From an uncultured Clostridium sp. (GTDB lineage: Bacteria > Bacillota > Clostridia > Lachnospirales > Anaerotignaceae): DNA of 14,796 nt. Shown here piece after piece: positions 1-8,260 of the stretch (position 1 is its first letter; every line of letters begins with the position of its first letter). Location: positions 1 through 14,796 of the forward strand of contig CAMXTM010000016.1 of assembly GCA_947246775.1 (NCBI GenBank). Direction: 5' to 3'. The notes beneath the pieces were generated by a model that was not told the DNA's origin, did not search any database, and saw nothing but the letters and a program-made list of their open reading frames with translations. The position numbers and the translations under genes are program-made.

Positions 1-896
1 TAGAAGATGGTAGCGACTTTGATGAATTTTTGCAAAATCCCAATAGAGAATGGGACTATATTGAAGATGAGCTAGTGGAGCAAGAAAAGCAACAAGCAAC
101 AGGCATTACTTTTTTTGTAAGAGATAATGTCTATGGTAGAGAACAGCTTTTGGACATCAAAAGTGCCTTGCTTTCTTTAAAAGAGAATGAAAAGGAATTT
201 GACTTGGGGACATTAGAAGTGACTGCAAAAAATATCAAAGAGGAAGATTGGGCAAATAACTGGAAAAAATATTTTAAACCTTTTGCCATTGGGGATAAAA
301 TCATCATTAAACCCTCATGGGAAGAATTAAAAGAACCAACGGATAAAATTGTATTAAAAATAGACCCAGCTCATATCTTTGGCACAGGAACGCATGAAAC
401 AACACAGTTATGTATTGAGTTCATAGAGGAATTTGTAAAAAAAGAGGATATTGTGTTTGATATTGGTTGCGGAAGTGGTATTCTTTCGATTGCGTCCTTA
501 CTTTTAGGTGCAAAAAGTGCAGATGCTATTGATATTGATGCAAATGCGGTTGATGTTGCCTATGAAAATGCAGAAAGAAATGATATTGATAAAAGTAGAT
601 ATGATGTGGTAGCAGGGAATATATTAAATGATGAAGCATTGCATCAAAAATATAGCGGCAAAAAGTATGATGTAGTGGAAGCAAATATTGTCGCTGATGT
701 GATTATTGCGTTGTCTGAGCAAGTACCAGAGTATATCAAAAACAAGGGCATTTTTATTACAAGTGGTATTATTAAAGAAAGAGAACAAGATGTCAAAGAA
801 GCATTGCAAAAAAATCATTTTACTGTATTAGATACAAAATATAAAAAAGATTGGGTTGCGATTGTGTCCCGTTATGAGGGGGAACAAAATGCCTAA
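1..896 (+). CDS. prmA: Ribosomal protein L11 methyltransferase PrmA (5' end outside window)
   Basis: SAM-dependent protein methyltransferase that methylates ribosomal protein L11. The frame is open from base 3 through the first base of the window, and the residues before the TTG at 30 (EDGSDFDEFL) fit the usual PrmA N-terminal domain. The gene therefore starts upstream and about 30 residues are missing; TTG 30 is not the start. Visible signatures are DPAHIFGTGTHETT (about 363-405), the SAM-binding glycine motif VFDIGCGSGILS (about 457-490), the acidic motif AIDIDANAV (about 526-552) and ANIVADV near 680, where PrmA has its NxxA-type catalytic segment. It overlaps rsmE by 8 bases and is the first visible gene of a four-gene translation operon. 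Identity is secure; only the 5' end is unknown. Confidence 0.95.
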   Translation, partial: EDGSDFDEFLQNPNREWDYIEDELVEQEKQQATGITFFVRDNVYGREQLLDIKSALLSLKENEKEFDLGTLEVTAKNIKEEDWANNWKKYFKPFAIGDKIIIKPSWEELKEPTDKIVLKIDPAHIFGTGTHETTQLCIEFIEEFVKKEDIVFDIGCGSGILSIASLLLGAKSADAIDIDANAVDVAYENAERNDIDKSRYDVVAGNILNDEALHQKYSGKKYDVVEANIVADVIIALSEQVPEYIKNKGIFITSGIIKEREQDVKEALQKNHFTVLDTKYKKDWVAIVSRYEGEQNA

Positions 897-1626
897 ATTT
901 TTTGTAACAAAGGAACAAATTGATAAACAAATAGTGATAACAGGAGAAGATGCAAAACATATCAAAACTGTTTTGAGAAAAAAAGTAGGAGAACAAGTGA
1001 CTATTTGTGATGGCGAGGGAATGGACTATCTTTGCAAAATAGAGCGTTTTGAAGAAAATGGAATTTATTTTGACATTTTAGAAAAGCAAACCTGTGATGC
1101 AGAGCCACCAGTGAAAGTAACATTGTATCAGGCATTACCCAAGTCAGATAAAATGGAGCTGATTATACAAAAATGTGTAGAATTGGGTATTGATAACATT
1201 GTGCCTGTAGCAACAGAATATTGTGTCGTCAAATTGGGTCAAAAAGAGCATAAAAAAATAGAACGCTGGCAAAAAATTGCGGAAGCAGCGGCAAAACAGT
1301 GCGGACGAGCAAAAATTCCTACTGTAAGTGGTGTACTGTCTTTTCCAGAAGCGTTAAAACAGTGCCAAACTTTAGATAGTGCCATTATTGCCTATGAAAA
1401 GGAACAAAAACGAACATTAAAAGAGTTCGTCAAGCAGTTTCATGGAAAAAGTATTGGTATTTTTGTAGGAGCAGAGGGTGGCTTTTCAGAGCAAGAAATT
1501 GCACAGGCAATCGAACAGAATGTATTGCCGATTACATTAGGTAAAAGAATTTTAAGAACAGAAACAGCAGGCATGATAGTGACAGCAATATTAGTTTATG
1601 AAATGGAACAAGGTGATAAGATATGA
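889..1626 (+). CDS. rsmE: 16S rRNA (uracil1498-N3)-methyltransferase RsmE
   Basis: SPOUT-class methyltransferase that makes m3U1498 in 16S rRNA. The product is 245 residues, normal for the family. An N-terminal PUA-like domain (GEDAKHIKTVLRKK, about 19-32) is followed by the knotted SPOUT domain, with QALPKSDKMELIIQKCVELG (about 81-100), GAEGGFS (194-200) and LGKRILRTETA (217-227), the last two forming the SAM-binding knot. I chose ATG 889 (MPKFFV) over an in-frame ATG at 856 because AGGGGG sits just upstream at about 877-882 and homologues start with this short hydrophobic strand. It overlaps the prmA stop by 8 bases, and its own stop overlaps the next start as ATGA. This suggests translational coupling. 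Confidence 0.96.
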   Translation: MPKFFVTKEQIDKQIVITGEDAKHIKTVLRKKVGEQVTICDGEGMDYLCKIERFEENGIYFDILEKQTCDAEPPVKVTLYQALPKSDKMELIIQKCVELGIDNIVPVATEYCVVKLGQKEHKKIERWQKIAEAAAKQCGRAKIPTVSGVLSFPEALKQCQTLDSAIIAYEKEQKRTLKEFVKQFHGKSIGIFVGAEGGFSEQEIAQAIEQNVLPITLGKRILRTETAGMIVTAILVYEMEQGDKI

Positions 1627-2774
1627 TATATTTTGATAATGCAGCAACAACAAGAGCCTCAGAGCAAGTAGCAGAAAAAATGACAGAAATGCTATGCCAT
1701 AATTTTGGCAATCCAGCATCAGTGAATAAATTGGGCTTAGCCGTAGAAAAAGAAATTAGACATACAAGCCAAATATTGAGCAAGGGGATTCACTGTAAAG
1801 AAAGTGAGATATTTTATACTTCTGGTGGAACAGAGGGCGATAACTGGGCAATTTTTGGCACAGCAGAGGGCTATCAAAGACAGGGAAAGCATTTGATTAC
1901 TACAAAAATAGAACACCCTGCTGTCAAAAAAGCTATGGAAGCACTAGAGCAAAAAGGCTATGAAGTAACATGGCTAGATGTTGATAGTTATGGTAAAATT
2001 AATATAGAACAATTAAAAAATGCAATTAGACAAGAAACTATATTAGTCAGTATCATATTGATTAACAATGAAACAGGTGTGATACAAGATATAGAAGAAA
2101 TTGGAAAAATCATCAAGCAAAAAAATGAAAACACAGTCTTTCATGTAGACGCCGTACAGGCTTTTGGAAAATATCCTATCAATGTGCAAAAAATGAAAAT
2201 TGACTTACTGACAATGAGCGCCCATAAAATCAATGGTCCAAAAGGTGTTGGTATGCTCTATAAAAGAGAGGGCTTAAAAGTAAAGCCTTATATATTGGGG
2301 GGTGGACAACAACAAGGACAACGTTCTGGTACAGAAAATGGTGCTGGAGTAGCAGGGCTTGGCGTTGCAGTGGAGATTTGTTTTCAAAATATGCAAAAAA
2401 ATGAAAAAAATATTTTTGAAATCAAAAAGACATTGGCAGAAGGCATATTAAAAGAAATTCCTAATACAAAAATCAATGGGGATAGTTTAGAAAAAAGTAG
2501 TCCTTATGTACTAAATGTGACATTTAAAGAGGTAAGAAGTGAGACATTGTTGCACGCATTGGAAAGCAAAGATATTTTTGTTTCAGCAGGCTCAGCTTGT
2601 AACAGTAAAAAAAACACAAATAGCCCTGTGTTGACCGCAATGGGCTTGTCACCTGAGGAAATAGAGGGGGCAATACGGTTTAGCTTTTGTCAATACAACA
2701 CAGTGGAAGAAGCAGAAGAATGTCTAAAAGAGTTAAAGGAAATTGTGCCAATTTTGAGAAAATATAACCGTTAA
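1623..2774 (+). CDS. Cysteine desulfurase, NifS/NifZ type, partner of ThiI
   Basis: PLP enzyme that takes sulfur from cysteine as a persulfide. At 383 residues it is the length of short NifS/NifZ proteins. Visible motifs are the N-terminal YFDNAATT (3-10), GGTEGDN (68-74) for cofactor phosphate, His98 in EHPA stacking on PLP, HVDAVQAFG (174-182) with Asp176 and Gln179, the PLP-binding Lys202 in SAHKINGPKG, RSGTEN (234-239), and the catalytic persulfide Cys326 in SAGSACNSK. It starts within the rsmE stop (ATGA) and lies 25 bases before thiI. In Bacillus subtilis a NifZ-ThiI pair supplies sulfur for tRNA 4-thiouridine, and the same pairing here points to that role rather than general Fe-S assembly. 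No IscU/SufU scaffold gene is nearby. Confidence 0.93.
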   Translation: MIYFDNAATTRASEQVAEKMTEMLCHNFGNPASVNKLGLAVEKEIRHTSQILSKGIHCKESEIFYTSGGTEGDNWAIFGTAEGYQRQGKHLITTKIEHPAVKKAMEALEQKGYEVTWLDVDSYGKINIEQLKNAIRQETILVSIILINNETGVIQDIEEIGKIIKQKNENTVFHVDAVQAFGKYPINVQKMKIDLLTMSAHKINGPKGVGMLYKREGLKVKPYILGGGQQQGQRSGTENGAGVAGLGVAVEICFQNMQKNEKNIFEIKKTLAEGILKEIPNTKINGDSLEKSSPYVLNVTFKEVRSETLLHALESKDIFVSAGSACNSKKNTNSPVLTAMGLSPEEIEGAIRFSFCQYNTVEEAEECLKELKEIVPILRKYNR

Positions 2775-2799
2775 AAAGCAAAAACGAAAGGAAAAATAA

Positions 2800-3975
2800 A
2801 TGGAAGAAAAAGTATTGATAGTAAAATTTGGCGAGATTGCCATGAGGGGAAATAACCGCCCTATTTTTATATCACAATTAGTCAAGACCATGCGCAACAA
2901 TTTAGATAAAATAGGAAATTACTATGTTGTAAAAGAACAAGGTAGACTGATTGTAGAAGATAGAGATGGGGAACTAGATTATGATAGTGTGATTTCTGAA
3001 ATTATGCCCATCTTTGGATTAGTAGGAGTTTGTCCTGGCATAAAGACCACAGACCAGTCTATGGAAAATTTAAGAGAAGTTGCATTAAAACATATGCAAA
3101 CTTTTTTTGGAGACGAACAAACGACATTTAAAGTAGATGTCAAAAGAGCGAATAAAAAGTTTCCAATGACATCAAGAGAAGTTGCAGCAGATATTGGCGG
3201 GTATATTTTGGAGAGAATGGAAAATTTGACAGTAGATGTACACAAGCCAAAAGTAGTACTGTGGGTAGAGCTTAGAAATGATGCTTATATTTTTTCAAAA
3301 GTCATTAAAACATTTGGTGGATTACCTGTTGGTTCTTCAGGAAAAGGAGTTGCACTGATGTCTGGAGGGATTGATAGTCCTGTAGCAGCATGGCTTATGG
3401 CAAAAAGGGGCATTGCAGTAGAGTGTGTTTATTTTCATAGCCCACCTTATACCAGTGAGTGGGCAAAACAAAAAGTAGAAGACTTGGCAGAAAGAATTGC
3501 ACGGTTTACAGGAGAAATTAAACTTCATGTTATCCCTTTTACAGAAGTACAGTTGTATTTGCTGGAACATGTACCACAAGATAAGTTGACAATATTTTTA
3601 AAAAGAGCAATGATGAAAGCAGCAGAAAAAATTGCTTGTCAAAGTAATGCACTTGCCCTTATTACAGGAGATAGTGTAGGACAGGTAGCGAGCCAAACCT
3701 TGCAGGGAATCCATGCTATCAATGCAGCTTGTACTTTGCCTGTGCTGCGCCCTTTGGCGGGTATGGATAAACAAGAGATAGTTGATTTGGCAAAAAAAAT
3801 CGGAACTTTTGAGATTTCCATTCGCCCTTATGAAGATTGTTGTACGATATTTGTGGCAAAACACCCAGAAACCAGACCAAAAACAAGTGTGATTGAGGGA
3901 ATTGAAAAAAAATTAAATGATTTAGATAGTTTAATACAAAAAGCGGTAGAGACAGAAGAAATAATTGTAAAATAA
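2800..3975 (+). CDS. thiI: tRNA 4-thiouridine synthetase ThiI (no rhodanese domain)
   Basis: Adenylates U8 of tRNA and inserts sulfur to give 4-thiouridine; some relatives also feed thiamin synthesis. The product is 391 residues. A ferredoxin-like/THUMP region (about 60-165) precedes the AANH ATPase domain, with the PP-loop SGGIDSPVAAW (188-198), GDSVGQVASQT (290-300) and the conserved PYEDCCTIF (343-351) carrying paired cysteines. It stops where the C-terminal rhodanese domain of E. coli ThiI would begin. This short form is usual in Firmicutes and depends on a dedicated cysteine desulfurase, here the gene directly upstream. GAAAGGA at 2786-2792 is 7 bases before ATG. A hairpin terminator follows at 3984-4014. 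Confidence 0.96.
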   Translation: MEEKVLIVKFGEIAMRGNNRPIFISQLVKTMRNNLDKIGNYYVVKEQGRLIVEDRDGELDYDSVISEIMPIFGLVGVCPGIKTTDQSMENLREVALKHMQTFFGDEQTTFKVDVKRANKKFPMTSREVAADIGGYILERMENLTVDVHKPKVVLWVELRNDAYIFSKVIKTFGGLPVGSSGKGVALMSGGIDSPVAAWLMAKRGIAVECVYFHSPPYTSEWAKQKVEDLAERIARFTGEIKLHVIPFTEVQLYLLEHVPQDKLTIFLKRAMMKAAEKIACQSNALALITGDSVGQVASQTLQGIHAINAACTLPVLRPLAGMDKQEIVDLAKKIGTFEISIRPYEDCCTIFVAKHPETRPKTSVIEGIEKKLNDLDSLIQKAVETEEIIVK

Positions 3976-3983
3976 GAAATGGT

Positions 3984-4020
3984 AAGCCTTTTTACAAATT
4001 TTGTAAAGGGGCTTTTCTAT
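3984..4020 (+). terminator. Intrinsic terminator of the prmA-thiI operon
   Basis: A 13-bp stem (3984-3996 with 4002-4014, two U-G wobbles) has a 5-base AATTT loop and is followed by TTTTCTATT. The T-run is short, so some read-through into the WYL regulator 22 bases downstream is possible. No clear separate promoter fits between the hairpin and that gene. Confidence 0.75.
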
Positions 4021-4041
4021 TAACAAAAAGGGAGAAAAAAT

Positions 4042-4938
4042 ATGAGAATAGATAGATTGTTTCAAATAGTATATATTCTTTTGGGAAAAAAGAGTGTAAC
4101 TGCAAAAATGCTTTCGGAAAGGTTTGAGGTATCACAAAGAACAATTTATAGAGATATTGATATATTAAGCCAGTGCGGTGTGCCATTGTATACGACAAAG
4201 GGAAGAGGGGGAGGGATTGCACTTTTAGAAAATTTTGTATTAGATAAATCTACTATGACAGAGCAAGAACAAAATCAAATTTTAGTTGCCTTGCAAAGTT
4301 TGCCAAAAGGTGGAAAAGAAAATGTAAAACACACATTAGAAAAATATAGTAGCTTTTTTCAAAAGTCGTATGAAAATTGGATACAAGTTGATTTTTCGCA
4401 GTGGGGAAAAGAAAGAGAAGCAATTTTTGAAATATTAAAGAAAGCAATTATAGAGAAAAAAGTTATATCATTTATATATTATAATAGTAATGGAGAAAAG
4501 ACAAAAAGAAAAGTAGAACCTTATCAACTGTGGTTTAAGAGTAGAAATTGGTATGTAAAGGCATATTGTAGAGAAAAAAAGGATTTGAGAGTATTTAAAG
4601 TTAGCCGTATAAGGGAGTTGGAGGTAACAGAAGAATATTTTGATATAGAATGGCAGTGTAAAGAAAAAAATGTAAATTGTGAAATGCCAAAAACGATAAC
4701 GATTTTGTTAGAAATAGATAATAGGGTTGCTTATAGAGTATATGATGAATTTGCTATAGAACAAATACATAAAAATGAAAAAGGTAATTTTGATGTAGAA
4801 TGGAGTTGTATTGAAAATGATTGGGTATATGACTATATTCTTTCTTGGGGAGAGTATGCAGTGGTAAAAGAGCCTTTGTTTGTAAAAGAAAAGGTACAAT
4901 ATAAAATAAAAAATATGATAAAAAAATATAATATATGA
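4042..4938 (+). CDS. WYL-domain transcriptional regulator (YafY/DeoR-like HTH)
   Basis: DNA-binding regulator of 298 residues. The N-terminal winged helix (about 4-60) has SERFEVSQRTIYRDIDIL (25-42), the typical HTH_11/DeoR recognition helix, followed by the wing with GRGGG. A WYL ligand-sensing domain follows (about 133-200): WYVKAYC (170-176) and FKVSRI (185-190) are its hallmark segments. A WCX-like C-terminal extension runs to the end. AGGGAG at 4029-4034 precedes the ATG. The gene lies between the thiI terminator and a GyrI-like effector-binding gene 64 bases downstream, so it may control that gene. WYL regulators bind diverse ligands, and the inducer cannot be read from sequence. Very AT-rich codon use. 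Confidence 0.9.
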   Translation: MRIDRLFQIVYILLGKKSVTAKMLSERFEVSQRTIYRDIDILSQCGVPLYTTKGRGGGIALLENFVLDKSTMTEQEQNQILVALQSLPKGGKENVKHTLEKYSSFFQKSYENWIQVDFSQWGKEREAIFEILKKAIIEKKVISFIYYNSNGEKTKRKVEPYQLWFKSRNWYVKAYCREKKDLRVFKVSRIRELEVTEEYFDIEWQCKEKNVNCEMPKTITILLEIDNRVAYRVYDEFAIEQIHKNEKGNFDVEWSCIENDWVYDYILSWGEYAVVKEPLFVKEKVQYKIKNMIKKYNI

Positions 4939-4966
4939 CAAATAGATGTCTTATTTATTGTATTAT
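4935..4966 (+). promoter_or_regulatory. Weak candidate promoter for the effector-binding gene
   Basis: ATGACA (4935-4940) and TATTAT (4961-4966) resemble -35 and -10 boxes, but the spacer is 20 bases, longer than the usual 16-18. Overlapping TATACT (4964-4969) fits still worse. The AT-rich stretch between the two genes may hold a promoter or only mRNA leader. Confidence 0.3.
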
Positions 4967-5002
4967 ACTCTTTTTATCAATAGATAAAAGGAGGAAATCA
5001 GT

Positions 5003-5443
5003 ATGGAATATGAAGTAGTAAGATTAGAGGAAAAAAGGGTAGTCGGGTTTTGTGCAAGAACAGGGAATGATAAAGAAGAGGTAGGTAATGTCATTGGTGG
5101 ATTGTGGCAAAAATTAGATAAAGTAGCATCAATACAAGGAAGAAAAAATGAAAAATATATTGGATTGTATACAGACTATGTAGGAATGGAATATAATACT
5201 ACAGTAGGGTGCGAAATAGAAAAAGATGCTGTAATACCAAAAGATATGATAGAAAAAATCATACCAGCGGGGAAATATGCAAAATTTGTACTGCATGGAG
5301 ATGTTGTCAAAACAGTACAAAAAGCATGGCAAGAAATATGGGAAATGAATTTAGAGAGAACATTCATAGCAGACTTTGAGGAATATCAGCAAGGCAATGA
5401 TATGGATAATATGGAGATTCATGTTTATGTAGCAATTAAATAA
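5003..5443 (+). CDS. GyrI-like / AraC-type effector-binding domain protein
   Basis: Stand-alone small-molecule-binding protein of 146 residues in the GyrI/Cass2/AraC effector-binding superfamily. The order of elements fits: an N-terminal strand with VVGFCARTGN, a helix with GLWQKL, the strand IGLYTDYVG, YNTTVGCEI, a second repeat with IPAGKYAKFVLHG, then KAWQEIWEM and a final strand MEIHVYVAIK. No DNA-binding domain is present. AAAGGAGG at 4987-4994 lies 8 bases before the ATG. Its neighbour is a WYL regulator, and such pairs are often ligand-sensing or multidrug/stress modules. The ligand is not predictable. A terminator follows at 5456-5493. Confidence 0.85.
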   Translation: MEYEVVRLEEKRVVGFCARTGNDKEEVGNVIGGLWQKLDKVASIQGRKNEKYIGLYTDYVGMEYNTTVGCEIEKDAVIPKDMIEKIIPAGKYAKFVLHGDVVKTVQKAWQEIWEMNLERTFIADFEEYQQGNDMDNMEIHVYVAIK

Positions 5444-5455
5444 AGTATTATGATA

Positions 5456-5493
5456 TTAGGGTATTTTTGTATTATAAAAGTATCCTAATTTTA
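5456..5493 (+). terminator. Intrinsic terminator after the effector-binding gene
   Basis: A 13-bp stem pairs 5456-5468 with 5476-5488 (two G-U wobbles) around a 7-base loop and is followed by TTTTAT. It closes the WYL/effector-binding unit 12 bases after the stop codon. Confidence 0.8.
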
Positions 5494-5556
5494 TGTTATA
5501 CGATTTCTCTATAGCAATTTGAAAAAAAAATGTAATATAAAAAGGCTACTATTCTG

Positions 5557-5586
5557 TTGTTTTATATGGTAAACTGTTGCTAGAAC
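5557..5586 (+). promoter_or_regulatory. Possible promoter of the SLH-domain gene
   Basis: TTGTTT (5557-5562), an 18-base spacer and TAGAAC (5581-5586) preceded by TGC give a weak extended -10 match. The 5494-5631 gap holds no ORF and no other convincing box, apart from a TTGAAA at 5519 whose nearest -10-like sequence is too close. Low certainty. Confidence 0.3.
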
Positions 5587-5631
5587 TTAACATTTGAAAA
5601 AGGCAAAAGATACAAAAGGAGGAGCATAATA

Positions 5632-8103
5632 ATGAAAAGGAAAACAGCAGTTTTGTTAGTAGCTTGTATGTTATCTGCAAATTTTCCTGTGATGAGCTAT
5701 GGAGCAAATTTTTCTGACATTAACAATGTGCCATGGGACGGCGCTGTAACATATATCAATACAGTATCTGATTTGGGGTTGATGGTAGGAGATATTGATG
5801 CCAAAACAGGAAAAAGTATGTTTCGAGCAAAAGACCATGTAACATATTGTGAAACGACACAGCTTGCGTATATGCTGTTAAAGAAGACAGGAAAATTAAA
5901 ACAAACGAGTTCTGAAACAGTGACTAGATGGACACAAGTAATGCAGGGATATAATATACCAGCATGGGCATATGAATGTGTGTCTTATGCGTTGGAGAAC
6001 AATATTATTTCATTGACAGATGCTTCCAGATTTGTGACTAAAAAAAGTGGTGTTGTAACAAATAATTATGCAAGTAGAGAAAGTGTTGCGGTTATATTTG
6101 GGAAATTTTTAAGTCATTTGTATACATTAGATAGTAATGCAGTGTTGACCTTTCATGATAAAGCAAGCATTGCAGCAACATCAGTGCCATATGTAGATTT
6201 GCTGGCAAAATTAAAAATTATGGTAGGGGATACAGATTCCAATTTTACACCAAAAGCAGCAATCAATCGGGCAGAAATGGCAGTATTGGTTTCAAAGACG
6301 TATGATGTATTAAATAGTAATACTACTTTAAATAATGGTAGTACAAGCACTGTGATTTCTGGTACAGTAACCTCTTTAGAACAAAATGGAAGTAATAAGT
6401 TGATTGCTATTTTGACAGAAAAAGGAGATAAACAAGGATATATTGTAGATAGTACAACAAATGTATATCAAGGAGACACTACAAAAACAATTAACATTAC
6501 AACAATAGAAATTGGAGATGGTGTATCCATTGAATATGAAGGACCAAAAGCAAAAGTTGTGCGCTTGACAAATGACGTTGTACCTTCCACATCAGAAGTA
6601 AAAGGAACGATTGATGATGTCACATCAACTAGATTGACCTTAGTAAAAAGCGATAAAAGCACAGAAGACTATAGTTTTGCGGCAGATTTTGACATAAAAA
6701 TGAATAATAAAACCATATCACAAAAAGAATTGCTAGAGGACTTTGATGAATACATTTTAGAAGCGACATTGACTTTAGATAGTAGTAAAAAAATCACAGC
6801 AATGACTGTTACAAGAGGACAAGAAACAGGAAGTACAGGTATTTTGGTAAGTATTTCAGAAGATGAGCTAAGTGTAAAGAGTAGCAAAAATAGTAAAACA
6901 CAAGATTTTGAATGGGTAAGTAATCCAGAAATCTATTTAGAGGGCAAAGAAAGCACTGTAAGTAGAGTACGTAGAAGAATAGAAGATGAAACATATTATG
7001 TAAAATACTATTTAGACAGCAAAGATAGAGTCAAAAAAGTTATGGTGTCTGAAGATGAATTTGGAGAGGGAGATAGCCAGTCAACCATTACAGGAACGAT
7101 TTCATCTATAGATAGTGACGATGTTACCATTCGTAAAAAGAGTGATAACAAAAGAGAAACCTATGATTTTTCATCAAAAGTAAAATATTATTTAGATGGA
7201 GAAAGCTGTAATTTTAGAGATATAGAGAGAGCATTTAATAAAGAAGATGCCAAAGATAATCCAAATGACTTTTATATTAGGATATATTTAGATGATGATG
7301 GAGATGTCAAAGAACTGTATGCTTCTTTAAATAGTAAAAATTTAGAGGGGAAAGAGAATTACGACACAGTAGATGGAAAAGTGCTACGTATTGATGAAGA
7401 TGAAATTAGAGTAGAAGAAAATAAGAAAGACCCTAAAACATATGATATTGGTAGAAAAATCGAATATTATATCGAAAATAGTAAGGGAGAATTTGAAAGT
7501 GCTACCTATAGTAAAATGAAAAAGGCTTATGAGGAAGCACTTGATGATGATGATGATTTCTTTGTAACACTCTATTTAGATGATGATGATGAAGTAGTTA
7601 AAATTGAGGCTTCCCCTGATAGAGATTCTTATGGTAGAGAAGTGATAGGAACGATTACAAAATTAAGCGAAAGCTCTATTACTTTAAAGGATAAAGACAA
7701 ATATGATATAGATAAAGTCGATGACATAAAATTATACCTCAATGACAGTAGAGAAAAGAAATTCAGTAGATTGGAAGATATTGTGTCAGATAGAGATATT
7801 ACATTAAAAGCGGTGTTGACTATTCAAAGTGGAAAAGTAACACAAATTGAAGCATATTACTATGAAGTAAAAGGTGAGTTACTTTCTGTTGATGGCAAAG
7901 TGATGAAAATAGAAACGAGAGACGAAACGATTATTGATGATATTGAAGTATTAAGAAGTTCTATTGATGTCACAGGAGATTATACTTCTTTTAGAGATAT
8001 GAGTACCTCATTAAAAATGGAAGACATTACAGTTACCTTAGAGTGTAGTGAAGAAAAAGATGACAGAGGAAAAGTCATTAAAATTACAGCAAAAAATAAC
8101 TAA
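5632..8103 (+). CDS. Secreted SLH-domain cell-surface protein with about seven C-terminal repeats
   Basis: An exported protein of 823 residues likely anchored non-covalently to secondary cell-wall polymer. A signal peptide (1 to about 25: basic MKRK, hydrophobic core, small residues SYGA) is followed by three SLH modules: about 26-90 (FSDI, VSDLGLMVGD), 100-165 (IPAWAYECVSYALENNII) and 172-228 (VPYVDLLAKLKIMVGD, INRAEMAVLVSK). From about 241 to the end there are some seven diverged units of 75-88 residues, each going from a GTI-type beta strand and YD(I/F) to K(Y/I)YLDG, a short helix and an acidic (Y/T)LYLDDDD segment ending (V/I)xxIxA. Aspartate runs at 637-641 and 650-653 could bind calcium. 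No LPXTG motif, catalytic motif or other enzyme domain is recognisable. AAAGGAGG (5615-5622) precedes ATG. Single-gene unit with its own terminator. Confidence 0.9.
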   Translation: MKRKTAVLLVACMLSANFPVMSYGANFSDINNVPWDGAVTYINTVSDLGLMVGDIDAKTGKSMFRAKDHVTYCETTQLAYMLLKKTGKLKQTSSETVTRWTQVMQGYNIPAWAYECVSYALENNIISLTDASRFVTKKSGVVTNNYASRESVAVIFGKFLSHLYTLDSNAVLTFHDKASIAATSVPYVDLLAKLKIMVGDTDSNFTPKAAINRAEMAVLVSKTYDVLNSNTTLNNGSTSTVISGTVTSLEQNGSNKLIAILTEKGDKQGYIVDSTTNVYQGDTTKTINITTIEIGDGVSIEYEGPKAKVVRLTNDVVPSTSEVKGTIDDVTSTRLTLVKSDKSTEDYSFAADFDIKMNNKTISQKELLEDFDEYILEATLTLDSSKKITAMTVTRGQETGSTGILVSISEDELSVKSSKNSKTQDFEWVSNPEIYLEGKESTVSRVRRRIEDETYYVKYYLDSKDRVKKVMVSEDEFGEGDSQSTITGTISSIDSDDVTIRKKSDNKRETYDFSSKVKYYLDGESCNFRDIERAFNKEDAKDNPNDFYIRIYLDDDGDVKELYASLNSKNLEGKENYDTVDGKVLRIDEDEIRVEENKKDPKTYDIGRKIEYYIENSKGEFESATYSKMKKAYEEALDDDDDFFVTLYLDDDDEVVKIEASPDRDSYGREVIGTITKLSESSITLKDKDKYDIDKVDDIKLYLNDSREKKFSRLEDIVSDRDITLKAVLTIQSGKVTQIEAYYYEVKGELLSVDGKVMKIETRDETIIDDIEVLRSSIDVTGDYTSFRDMSTSLKMEDITVTLECSEEKDDRGKVIKITAKNN
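6352..8100 (+). repeat. Seven degenerate protein repeats in the SLH protein
   Basis: Approximate unit boundaries in residues are 241-318, 321-398, 400-475, 484-566, 577-664, 668-745 and 746-823. Each begins near a GT(I/V)xx(I/L) strand, has a central I(K/E/Y)YYL(D/E) strand and ends with an acidic strand pair such as LYLDDDDEVVKIEAS. Units 4 and 5 are most alike, while 1 and 7 have drifted furthest. Divergence is too high for DNA-level repeats, so the array is old. Boundaries were set by eye. Confidence 0.7.
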
Positions 8104-8125
8104 AAATAACCAAAAATAACCAAAA
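8091..8125 (+). repeat. 10-bp tandem repeat spanning the SLH gene stop codon
   Basis: Three copies of NAAAAATAAC (8091-8100, 8101-8110, 8111-8120) and a partial fourth straddle the TAA stop at 8101. Gain or loss of one 10-bp unit would change the frame of the last residues only. Confidence 0.8.
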
Positions 8126-8141
8126 TAGCATAAATGAAATC

Positions 8142-8172
8142 AAAAAGCCACAGTTTTTTGTGGCTTTTTGTA
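8142..8172 (+). terminator. Intrinsic terminator of the SLH gene
   Basis: An 11-bp perfect stem AAAAAGCCACA / TGTGGCTTTTT (8142-8152 with 8159-8169) encloses a 6-base loop. Its 3' arm ends in five Ts, and it sits 39 bases after the stop. Confidence 0.9.
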
Positions 8173-8193
8173 TCGAAATGATTCAAATTTGTA

Positions 8194-8223
8194 TTGATAA
8201 AATAGTAGGAATAAAGGTATAAT
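8194..8223 (+). promoter_or_regulatory. Sigma-A promoter for the radical SAM gene
   Basis: TTGATA (8194-8199), an 18-base spacer and a perfect TATAAT (8218-8223) lie about 38 bases before the start codon and just after the upstream terminator. Transcription would start near 8230. Confidence 0.8.
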
Positions 8224-8260
8224 AGAACAATCGGAAAATTAAAGAAAGGATTGAAATAAT

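Noticed and set aside
856..888. Alternative rsmE start at ATG 856
   Set aside because: The extension lies wholly inside prmA and the RBS fits ATG 889.
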